Virus record (IMG/VR): IMGVR_UViG_3300037245_000922
Span: 1 to 25,351 of that record
Strand: one strand, 5' to 3'
DNA from: a virus
DNA length: 25,351 bases
How positions within the stretch are numbered: position 1 is the stretch's first letter; the number at the start of each line of letters is the position of its first letter. The position numbers and the translations under genes were made by a program. Of the stretch, positions 7,084-13,873 are shown piece by piece. The notes below the pieces were generated by a model. That model worked only from the letters and a program-made list of their open reading frames with translations. It made no database searches and was not told the DNA's origin.

Positions 7084-9869
7084 TATGCTGCTGCTCCATT
7101 AACTTGAACTACGTCTAGCATAGCGCTCCACTTAATGTCTCCAAATCCAACAGGTTGAATCACAGTTATGACTATGCTGTTGCCGGTGGTGCCGATGCTA
7201 AAATTAAACCCAGGGTCATCTTCAAAGTCGATTGATAGGGATGGATTTGTTAGCGACGCGTTTGCGATAAGTGCTGGTGAGGCTGTGCCATTTCGTCGGT
7301 AAGCCGCCTTTACCCTATACCCTGCACCATTGCCACCCGATCCAGTTGTGCCCACGATGATTCCAGAGATGTACCAGATTGAGTTGGGTGTCATTATCGG
7401 TAACTTGGCCGATCCATCCAGATACATGGTTCCATTGACGCCACTTGTCGTGGTCCCAGTCAAATGCAATCGGGACCATTGAGCATCACCGTCAACATTG
7501 ATGGACCCGCCAGACCCGGCCAGTTCACCCCAGTGGCTTGCCACTGTGTCCCTACCCATCACAGTACAGTAATCGTCGCTGGACGAGCAGTCACTGCCGC
7601 CAAGGATGGTGCTGTAGTCACCCGTAATCGTGTTACCATCCCCAGCTAGAATAGCACTGCTGATTCCGTTCACCGTGTTATCTGCGCCCAGCAGAACGAT
7701 GCTTGAGTTGTCGGTTGTACCAAACGAGTTGTTACCAGTGTCGAACAGCAATCCGTTCTGTGAGTTCACTGTGAAGGCACGTGTGCCGTCGACCAGTGTA
7801 TACTGAGTGTGGTCGTCGTCGGCCAGCCCACCAAGAGCACCGTGGTCGGTCACGCCACCTCCACCACCTCCACCAACTTGGTTGGAAGGAACCTTGCCTC
7901 GAAGGTCTTCGGTCTGTATGTGGGTCCAGCCGTTGGTGCCCATCTTGAATGTCGAGCGACAGATCAGGAAGGCAGTGCCAGAGTCCAGTGTGAACTCGCG
8001 CGGGAAGTTGTAATCATCGTAGCCGCCAGTGTCAAGCGTGGCGCTCAACTCGCTCGTGTAGTTGCCTGCGGGCAAGTTGATGACCACTCCAGAGCCTTGG
8101 TCGGACTTGTTCTGCACGCCCCAGAAAATCAGACTGAAATATCGGTTGTTGCCGATGGTGTTGCCAGTGGAGTCATCGGTGATGTCAAACAGATTCGATA
8201 CGTGCGTGTAAGGTGCAACGAAGTCGTTGGCTACCAGCAGGATGTTGCCGTTTCCAGTGTCCTTCGCCCCGAAGGTTTGAGGGTGCAACTGAGCAATTAC
8301 GCCAGCAGTCGATTCCCAGTAAATGGTTGAGGCTGCGGGATACGTGAAGTAAGCGTCGTCTTGCCCGTCAGGGTTGACGCCGGAATACCAAGAAGCACCC
8401 AGAGCCAACCGAATCTTGCCAGCGATGTGCGACAAGTGACCTTGACCAACTACGCCCTCGGTATCGGATAGGTGGTCGTTCCAGTTCTGGTTGACGTACG
8501 GTCCACCGTGGTCGTACACGAATTGAGCCGAAGGCACCGCTAAGTAACAAATTTTGATGTGTTCTTCATCTGGCCAAACGCTGTTGCTTGTCAGCAACTT
8601 TGTGCTGAGTGGTATGTAGACCATCGTACCAGCCGGGCTAGTGTCGGTGCCGGGCGTGATGTTGATCGTCTGCGTAGGTGTGCAATCCAGTTGCGTATCA
8701 CCATCGGTGAACTGCATCGTCAGATCGCCGCCACCCGCCTGCTCCAGATAGAGTTGGATGGTGGTGTTGTCTGTCGAGTTGATTGTGGCGTCAAACGTCT
8801 CGCGGGTTGTCCCGTTGAAGAAGTTGCGCTGCGATCGCAGGAGTTCATATCGGTTGCCCGTAGGTTGCCAGCCGTAGAACTGATCGGTTTCAAACGGAAC
8901 CGTGTTGTAGATATTGGACGCCCACTCCAGGTCGTAGATAGGGTCGAGCGATACGAGGATGCTTCCCTCGGTAGCGTGCTGGATGATAACGACGCCGATG
9001 CCTCGGACGTTATCTGGTGCTTCTGGTCTGGGATTTGTATACTCGCCAGCGATAGTGGACAAGTACAATTGGGTATTAGGTGCCCAGTTGGCAGTGTTGA
9101 CATCTCGCATGAGCCCGGCGACGATCATATAACCTTCGTTGCCAGTGTTGATGGTCTCGGTCAGCAGCCCACGAATAAGTGAAGGCACAGGGCTGGGTGC
9201 GCGAGTGGCGTTGCCAGTGGCCACGGTCGGGCGACCATTGCCCACACCCGTGAAGTAAACCGGGGTGCCATTGTTGATCGTGTTGCCAGTGACGTTCTTC
9301 ACCAGGATCAAATGCTCTTGCCCGATCTGCAACTCGACTTCGCTGCCAACCATTCCAAGAGACAAAGTGCCGTCGGCTTCATGCCAGTGGAGTCTTCCAG
9401 TCTGGCGACCGGGGATGTTAGGAGTCAGATCGAAGTCGATGTAATCCAAGTCTGTGATCGCATTGAACGTGGCATTGTTGGAGGTCAGGTTGCCAGTGGT
9501 CACCAAGTTCTCGTCGTCGAAGTTGATGGTGCCGCTGGCGCTCATGATGCTGCCATCAATTACTGCTAGTTCAACGACATCTGCATGATTTGCGCTAAGG
9601 TTCCCAGTGGTGGTGATATGGTCATCTGTGAAGTTCACCGTCCCGGTCAGGCTTGAGATGCTCGGTGTTTGCAGCGCTGTGATGACGGAGAAAAAGTTGG
9701 CCGAGCCAAGGTTCATCGTCACTATGTTGAGCGTGGTATTTAATGTGACATCGAGGTTACCAGTCAGAGTCAGAGTGGCGGTGTCGATCGTGGTGACATC
9801 CAGCGCGTCTACTGGATCAAGCTGCGCGACAATAGAGTCGTCTTGGACTAGCGGCTTGTAGGTTGTCAT
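7083..9869 (-). CDS. Long fibre-like structural protein with repeated beta modules
   Basis: A 928-residue protein joined by ATGA to the upstream gene. Residues 30-140 carry repeats of 'TGNLS/TGTINF' type, typical of fibre shafts. Residues 157-308 contain a module seen in many phage fibres: 'GRLHWHEADGTLSLGM', 'ELQIGQEHLILVKN.TG', 'INNGTPVYFTG', 'QLYLST..GEYT', 'IGVVIIQHATEGSILV'. Residues 315-650 are beta-rich and may form a receptor-binding or carbohydrate-binding domain. A poly-Gly hinge (about residues 669-675) leads into 'DHGALGGLADDDHTQY', a motif common in tail fibres, then 'SSAILAGDGNTITGDYSTILGG' repeats resembling the left-handed rolls of YadA-like head domains, and a beta C-terminus. 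It probably forms a trimeric appendage. Its position directly after head genes leaves open whether it is attached to the head, neck or tail. Confidence 0.8.
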   Translation of the reverse strand: MTTYKPLVQDDSIVAQLDPVDALDVTTIDTATLTLTGNLDVTLNTTLNIVTMNLGSANFFSVITALQTPSISSLTGTVNFTDDHITTTGNLSANHADVVELAVIDGSIMSASGTINFDDENLVTTGNLTSNNATFNAITDLDYIDFDLTPNIPGRQTGRLHWHEADGTLSLGMVGSEVELQIGQEHLILVKNVTGNTINNGTPVYFTGVGNGRPTVATGNATRAPSPVPSLIRGLLTETINTGNEGYMIVAGLMRDVNTANWAPNTQLYLSTIAGEYTNPRPEAPDNVRGIGVVIIQHATEGSILVSLDPIYDLEWASNIYNTVPFETDQFYGWQPTGNRYELLRSQRNFFNGTTRETFDATINSTDNTTIQLYLEQAGGGDLTMQFTDGDTQLDCTPTQTINITPGTDTSPAGTMVYIPLSTKLLTSNSVWPDEEHIKICYLAVPSAQFVYDHGGPYVNQNWNDHLSDTEGVVGQGHLSHIAGKIRLALGASWYSGVNPDGQDDAYFTYPAASTIYWESTAGVIAQLHPQTFGAKDTGNGNILLVANDFVAPYTHVSNLFDITDDSTGNTIGNNRYFSLIFWGVQNKSDQGSGVVINLPAGNYTSELSATLDTGGYDDYNFPREFTLDSGTAFLICRSTFKMGTNGWTHIQTEDLRGKVPSNQVGGGGGGGVTDHGALGGLADDDHTQYTLVDGTRAFTVNSQNGLLFDTGNNSFGTTDNSSIVLLGADNTVNGISSAILAGDGNTITGDYSTILGGSDCSSSDDYCTVMGRDTVASHWGELAGSGGSINVDGDAQWSRLHLTGTTTSGVNGTMYLDGSAKLPIMTPNSIWYISGIIVGTTGSGGNGAGYRVKAAYRRNGTASPALIANASLTNPSLSIDFEDDPGFNFSIGTTGNSIVITVIQPVGFGDIKWSAMLDVVQVNGAAA

Positions 9870-10573
9870 AGCACGACTCCGTCGCTAATCTCTATGTCGA
9901 ACAGGGTCTCGGTGATGGCTCGCCCGACCCGGATGATTATGTGGTTGTCGGTGCTGGGGGCTGTGGTTGTCAGCATACCATCTGTGTCGGACAGGAAGTA
10001 CCATGCTCCGACAGTTAAAGTGGCTGTTCCGGTCACCAGCGACCAGTCTGCTTGATAGACGCTACCCTCGCACAGGACTTCTACGTCTGTTCCGACTGTC
10101 GCGTTGCTATTGGCCAGCCCGACTGGGAATGACTCGATGCTGCCCGCCGAATTGGCTGTTGCCAGATTGGCAGTGTTGCTGGTCGGGATGTAGACCGCCA
10201 TGCCGACATTGATCGTTTCGCCCGCATTCAGCGTGTGGATAGAGGTGTCAGGGTGGTGACCGTCCAGGGACACATGAACGGTGTCTGTCAGGGCCATATT
10301 GTGCGTGGAAACTCTTGGGCGTTCCATATTGGCTGCCGCAGAGTCCACCAGAGCCATTGTGTCGGACCCTGGGTCAGAACCGTGATTCGTGTGGGGTGTG
10401 GCGTCAGAGTCCAGCAGGAGCGTGTTGGAGGCCCCGTGGTTGAAGTCTCCAACCAACGAGACTGTGCTGTCCAACAACAGACCTGAGAAGGTATCTAATC
10501 TCTTCTCAAGGAGCCCTACGCCTCCGTTTAGTGGAACGAAGGGGACTCGCCGGTTGGACATGATGTTGTTCAT
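9866..10573 (-). CDS. Virion decoration-like protein with shared beta module (235 aa)
   Basis: Starts at the ATG at 10573 (MNNIMSNRRVPFVPLNGGVG) as an ATGA overlap with the upstream 95-residue gene. Residues 25-110 contain three to four short repeats around 'LLLDS', 'MALVDS' and 'MALTDTVHVS', resembling repeated strands separated by His/Asp-rich loops. Residues 113-232 form a beta module: 'AGETINVGMAVYIP', 'FPVGLANSNATVGTDVEV', 'YFLSDTDGMLTTTAPS', 'IIRVGRAITETLFDIEI'. A closely similar module makes up most of the 155-residue protein at 18.9-19.3 kb, and a more diverged one lies in the 928-residue fibre. Proximity to the capsid gene suggests a capsid decoration or fibre-base protein. No enzyme motif is seen. 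Confidence 0.7.
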   Translation of the reverse strand: MNNIMSNRRVPFVPLNGGVGLLEKRLDTFSGLLLDSTVSLVGDFNHGASNTLLLDSDATPHTNHGSDPGSDTMALVDSAAANMERPRVSTHNMALTDTVHVSLDGHHPDTSIHTLNAGETINVGMAVYIPTSNTANLATANSAGSIESFPVGLANSNATVGTDVEVLCEGSVYQADWSLVTGTATLTVGAWYFLSDTDGMLTTTAPSTDNHIIIRVGRAITETLFDIEISDGVVL

Positions 10574-10857
10574 TTGTAGGCTGCCAGATTTATTTCAGCA
10601 CCAGAGGATTCTTCGATGAATCGAAGTGCTCGCAGATTGCCAGTATAGAAAATGGTCTCACCAGCGTGGATTCTGATACCCACCGTCGAGGTCGGGTTAA
10701 TCCCGTCGTCTCGGTACCTCACGTTCTGATTCAAGACTTGGATCACGGCCACTCGGCCGTTGCCGATGCTGACGCCTTGTGCGGTGGTAGGGGTCAGTTG
10801 CCGGTAGCCAGCAGGCTCAAGAGTAGCGTCTGCAATAAAGCGGTCGGCGTAGGCCAT
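10570..10857 (-). CDS. Small head-module protein (95 aa)
   Basis: The start is placed at the ATG at 10857 (MAYADRFIADATLEPAGYRQLTPT), which has GGAG six bases upstream. A longer frame reading back to 11001 would run through the terminator and into the capsid gene, and is rejected. The 95-residue product is beta-rich: 'VSIGNGRVAVIQVLNQNVRYRDDGINPTSTVGIRIHAGETIFYTGNLRALRFIEESSGAEINLAAYK'-type strands, with the final 'ALRFIEESSGAEINLAAY' common among small capsid-associated proteins that follow a P22-like coat gene. A decoration or capsid-stabilising role is likely but not proven. It lies immediately after the capsid terminator, so it needs readthrough or its own promoter. Confidence 0.75.
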   Translation of the reverse strand: MAYADRFIADATLEPAGYRQLTPTTAQGVSIGNGRVAVIQVLNQNVRYRDDGINPTSTVGIRIHAGETIFYTGNLRALRFIEESSGAEINLAAYK

Positions 10858-10874
10858 GTGATTCTCCAGAGTGG

Positions 10875-10914
10875 AAAAGAAAAACCGAGGGCGAGGCGGA
10901 AACCCCGCCCTCGG
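10875..10914 (-). terminator. Intrinsic terminator after the major capsid gene
   Basis: On the minus strand, a stem CCGAGGGCG / CGCCCTCGG (10906-10914 with 10885-10893, 9 bp, 12-base loop that can partly pair internally) is followed directly by TTTTTCTTTT. This is a textbook Rho-independent terminator 36 bases downstream of the capsid stop. It would reduce transcription into the downstream decoration and tail genes relative to capsid. Confidence 0.9.
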
Positions 10915-10926
10915 TGCTATCGTGAA

Positions 10927-10944
10927 AACTGGCCAAAGCCAGTT
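10927..10944 (-). other. Short hairpin between capsid stop and terminator
   Basis: AACTGGC pairs with GCCAGTT around a 4-base loop, immediately downstream of the capsid stop codon and upstream of the intrinsic terminator. It may stabilise the capsid mRNA 3' end or act with the terminator. It has only a TTTTC after it. Confidence 0.5.
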
Positions 10945-10949
10945 ATTGC

Positions 10950-12335
10950 TCACGCATACAAAACACAACCCAGGTTGGTGTCCAGCGTTTTCACGCCACA
11001 CAGCATGTCCAAGGTCACAACAGTACCCTGGCTGGAGATGTTGTACTGCATCGCAACTCGCATGGCGAGGTTGTTGTAGCTACCAACGGCAGCTTGCACG
11101 CCCAACGCGCTGGCCGGAAGGGCCAAGGGGCGGCTAACCAAAGCCAAAGCGTCGCGATGGAACGCGAAGCACATCGAGCCCTGCGGGCCTGGGAACGCCA
11201 AGTCAGCAGCGGTTACACCAACTTCAAGCGGACGATCGAGCCACACGATTACGCTCGTGGCCGACACAGAGTCGACTTCGATGATCGTGTAGATCTTTCG
11301 GTCGCCACCAGCATCCGTACCGAAAGCCAACAGTTGGCCAACGAGCGGAAGCAAGGCAGAAGCGATCGTGTTGAGCGTGATGCCCTTGTCGTACTTCGCG
11401 GCGTAAGTTGCGCCAACGACTGCGGGCTCCCAAGCATAACCAACCGCGTTCGCGGAAACGTCGTACTTGTACTCGTCAACCAGGGTAATACCAGTCAAGG
11501 TTCCGGTGATAGCCTTCACTTCGTGAGGCTGACCTTCGCCAGTGAACCAAACGAACGCACCAACCGTAGCAGCCGAAGAGGCTGTGCAGGCTTTGTTGCC
11601 CGTGTCGCCAGCGCTAGCACCAGCGGTGTGGTTCAGGGTCAGAGTGTCGCCACCAGACAGGGCCCGGTAATTGACATTCTGGTCCATATAAGTGTCGAAG
11701 CCGAGGACACGACCGAGTCGAGCTTCCTCAAGAGCCGTTCCGCCATCGCCACGCTTCTCAGCGCTGATGAACAGTTCGGTCTTCAACATTTCGGTCTCAG
11801 CCTGGGGGCTGATCACCAAGTTTCGGCCATTCGGATAGGCCTTGTTGATGTTCATCTTTTCCCGCACGTCAAGAATCCAATCCTTGGCGTTCGCGCTGGA
11901 CATCTCAGACAAGCGACCAACAGCGTTGGTGGCGAACTGCGGAACCTGACCACAGAGAATGCGATCAACCGTGCGAGCCATTTGCATCGCGGCGGGTTCC
12001 ATGTAGTAGCTCACGAGTTCCTTGAACGAGAGGGAAGCCTCTTCGTCCTTGATCGTGAACGTAACGTAGACGTGCTGGTCCAGCGGAACTTGCACATTCG
12101 TGCTAGTCGCGTCCTGGTTCACAACGCTGTCGCTCTGAGCCTTACGCTTGGTGCTGAATTCGCTGGGTCGACGAGTGTTGACCACGTCGCCATAGCTGGC
12201 AACCAACGGCGAGAAGTCACGGTGGACCAAGTTGGCCATAACCATATTCTCTTCGAGGATGGCGAGCGATTCCTGAGCCCACAGCTCGGGGATCAAAGCG
12301 TCGTTGTCGTTAGCATAACACAGGTATAAGTTCAT
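10950..12335 (-). CDS. Major capsid protein, P22 coat protein-like
   Basis: The start is the ATG at 12335, with AAGGAG seven bases upstream; the frame stays open to 12461 but has no such site there. The 461-residue product begins MNLYLCYANDNDALIPELWAQ and continues 'ESLAILEENMVMANLVHRDFSPLVASYGDVVNTRRP', the pattern of P22 gp5-like coat proteins (HK97 fold). 'VQVPLDQHVYVTFTIKDEEASLSFKELVSYYMEPAAMQMAR' is typical of the spine helix region, and 'NGRNLVISPQAETEMLK' and 'LGRVLGFDTYMDQNV' of the P-domain and A-domain. The middle, around residues 230-310, has an inserted beta region (LTLNHTAGASAGDTG..., FTGEGQPHEVKAITGT) comparable in place to an insertion domain. The scaffold gene lies just upstream and a strong terminator just downstream, consistent with high expression. 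Confidence 0.9.
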   Translation of the reverse strand: MNLYLCYANDNDALIPELWAQESLAILEENMVMANLVHRDFSPLVASYGDVVNTRRPSEFSTKRKAQSDSVVNQDATSTNVQVPLDQHVYVTFTIKDEEASLSFKELVSYYMEPAAMQMARTVDRILCGQVPQFATNAVGRLSEMSSANAKDWILDVREKMNINKAYPNGRNLVISPQAETEMLKTELFISAEKRGDGGTALEEARLGRVLGFDTYMDQNVNYRALSGGDTLTLNHTAGASAGDTGNKACTASSAATVGAFVWFTGEGQPHEVKAITGTLTGITLVDEYKYDVSANAVGYAWEPAVVGATYAAKYDKGITLNTIASALLPLVGQLLAFGTDAGGDRKIYTIIEVDSVSATSVIVWLDRPLEVGVTAADLAFPGPQGSMCFAFHRDALALVSRPLALPASALGVQAAVGSYNNLAMRVAMQYNISSQGTVVTLDMLCGVKTLDTNLGCVLYA

Positions 12336-12435
12336 TATGAACTCCTTGAAAGTTTGAGTAAAGGTTTGTTTACCCCCAGGTGCTTCTCGTCTTACATCCC
12401 TGGTTATTGTAAGATGATCCCGGTCTAACCGGTAG

Positions 12436-12467
12436 TTTGACTTGAAGGCGCGGACAATCAAGTCAAA
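12436..12467 (-). other. Hairpin in leader of the capsid gene
   Basis: A perfect 9-bp inverted repeat (TTTGACTTG / CAAGTCAAA, 14-base loop) lies six bases after the scaffold stop codon, in the 137-base gap before the capsid start. The same gap also holds CTTACA/TGTAAG (6 bp) and a CCGG..CCGG element. No U-tract is present. The gap may be a structured 5' leader or an mRNA processing point that lets capsid be expressed more than scaffold. Confidence 0.45.
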
Positions 12468-12472
12468 GAATT

Positions 12473-13312
12473 TCAGCGTCGCGGAGACAACCCTAGTGCT
12501 TCTGGGTTTTCTTTGCGAAGTTTTCTGTACTGCTCTGTCGTCAGGCTGGCATAATCGATTTCGCCAACACCCTGGTTGATAGCACCAGAGCCTGATCCAA
12601 CACCACTCACAACGCCGCTCTTGAAGAGATTGCCATGAACTTTCGGCATCTCTTTCATTCGCTTGACGGCATCGGCTGGCGTCCGCAAGGTGACGATTTC
12701 TTTTCCGGTCTTCTCATCGACGTCGGGGAAGTTGATCATCGTGGTTAATGCGCCATCGACCTCTTTGAGTTCGGTATGCGGCTTTAGCAAGTTGATGATC
12801 TGATGAACATTGTAGACGTCTGGATCGGAGGCGGCGTCTTGCAACGCGCGGTCGACGGATGTATCGCGATACTGTTGTTCCCAGTGGTCGGCTCGATGTG
12901 TAGCGGCATCGAGATCGGTCTTGTACTGTTCCGCAGCTTGCTTGCGGTCATACTCAATCTGTTGTTCTTTGGTTCGCAGACTCTTGCGCAGGTCTTCCAG
13001 CTCGGTGGCAAGTCCGCTGCGTTGCTGCTCGCTAAGATTCCTGTCTTCAGACAGCGTCTGCATCGAGGTCTCAAGTTTGCGAAGTGATTCTTTGTGCTTA
13101 CGATTCTCTTCCGCCATGAATTTGTTCACATCGATCTGAGAGAATTTCTTGTCATCTGCCGCCGCTGCCGCCGCTGCCGCCACTGCCGCCGCGTCTGCCG
13201 CTACCACGTCTGCCGCTGCTGCTGCTGCCACCACTGCCGCTGTCGCTGCATCACCTTCGCCTTCACCGTCAAAACAAAGGATCGAGAGATAATGCTTGGG
13301 ATACCAGTTCAT
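12473..13312 (-). CDS. Capsid scaffolding protein (candidate)
   Basis: A 279-residue protein starting MNWYPKHYLSILCFDGEGEG at 13312, with an AAAGG site nearby. Residues 15-25 are Gly/Asp/Glu-rich, and residues 21-52 are almost entirely Ala and Val with a few Asp and Thr. Residues 55-155 form a long highly charged coiled coil (KKFSQIDVNKFMAEENRKHKESLRKLE...RTKEQQIEYDRKQAAEQYK). Residues 160-225 have 'ALQDAASDPDVYNVHQIINLLKP' and 'TPADAVKRMKEMPKVHGNLFKSG', a pattern common at the C-terminal half of phage scaffolds. The end (TTEQYRKLRKENPEALGLSPRR) is a basic helix that could contact the coat. Position directly before the coat gene supports the call. The poly-Ala tract comes from GCN triplet expansion. 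Confidence 0.75.
   Translation of the reverse strand: MNWYPKHYLSILCFDGEGEGDAATAAVVAAAAAADVVAADAAAVAAAAAAAADDKKFSQIDVNKFMAEENRKHKESLRKLETSMQTLSEDRNLSEQQRSGLATELEDLRKSLRTKEQQIEYDRKQAAEQYKTDLDAATHRADHWEQQYRDTSVDRALQDAASDPDVYNVHQIINLLKPHTELKEVDGALTTMINFPDVDEKTGKEIVTLRTPADAVKRMKEMPKVHGNLFKSGVVSGVGSGSGAINQGVGEIDYASLTTEQYRKLRKENPEALGLSPRR
13157..13250 (-). repeat. GCN trinucleotide repeat tract in the scaffold gene
   Basis: On the plus strand this reads as runs of GCC, GCT and GCG-like triplets (e.g. GCCGCCGCTGCC), encoding the Ala/Val-rich segment near the scaffold N-terminus on the minus strand. It is an imperfect triplet repeat and could vary in length between relatives by slippage. Confidence 0.75.
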
Positions 13313-13336
13313 AGTCTGCCTTTCCTGACTCTAAGG

Positions 13337-13873
13337 TCAGTCTGCCCTACTGAGTTTAATGATTCGGCTATCCACGAGGCGTGGCTTCAGCCATCGCCAT
13401 ACGCGAGCCGTTGGAATACCATAGCCGAGGTACTCCGTTGAAGCGCTGTCATCGGCGTAGGTAGTCCGGACAGCGGCATAACCCTGGCGAAGTACGCTCA
13501 GACGCTCAACGGCGTCTTCAGGGTCAAACCCTTCGATAAGTGCGATAGCTATTTCATAGCACGCCCACACAATTTCTCCGGGAACCGTGGTATCTTGACC
13601 ACGGGGAAATTCTAATTCTTGAGTCTGGTCGGCGGCGATAATCTCGTCGCGCGATGGAGTGTTGATCAGCTTCTTAGCATATGGGGTTGTCTGATCATAC
13701 ATGATTTCCCATACAGTGTGCTTGGTGCCTCGATAATTGAGGGCATCAATCAATTGTGTTGCTTCAGTCAACGCCTTCGGTTTGTCGGACGCGACGGCTT
13801 CTGACGATGCGTCGGTATGAAGTAATGAGTCGAAGTATTCGTTTGCGCCTGACACGGACCCGTAGTAGCTCAT
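13337..13873 (-). CDS. Head-tail connector / DnaT-like family protein
   Basis: A 178-residue protein starting MSYYGSVSGANEYFDSLLHTDAS at 13873, overlapping the portal stop as ATGA. The pattern 'yyG.v..AneYf...l....W...a...k..AL..AT..ID.LnyrG.K', here with 'KPKALTEATQLIDALNYRGTKHTVWE', then 'LEFPRGQDTTVPGEIVWACYEIAIALIEGFDPEDAVERL', matches the family often called putative DnaT-like ssDNA-binding protein in phages. That family is a head-tail connector placed after the portal. The family name comes from weak similarity to a replication protein, while the genomic context here points to the neck. The C-terminus (IPTARVWRWLKPRLV) is basic. The family assignment is from the motif pattern. Confidence 0.7.
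   Translation of the reverse strand: MSYYGSVSGANEYFDSLLHTDASSEAVASDKPKALTEATQLIDALNYRGTKHTVWEIMYDQTTPYAKKLINTPSRDEIIAADQTQELEFPRGQDTTVPGEIVWACYEIAIALIEGFDPEDAVERLSVLRQGYAAVRTTYADDSASTEYLGYGIPTARVWRWLKPRLVDSRIIKLSRAD

Noticed and set aside
7807-9182. Several plus-strand frames opposite the 928-residue fibre gene
   Set aside because: Antisense shadows with no domain pattern.
10858-11001. N-terminal extension of the 95-residue head protein
   Set aside because: It would read through the intrinsic terminator and into the capsid gene; the internal ATG has a good ribosome site.
11094-12329. 411-residue plus-strand frame opposite the capsid gene
   Set aside because: A mirror of the capsid coding frame caused by its codon composition; the minus strand encodes a clear P22-like coat with a strong ribosome site.
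12336-12461. N-terminal extension of the capsid protein
   Set aside because: The extension lacks coat similarity and a ribosome site, while the ATG at 12335 has AAGGAG at ideal spacing.
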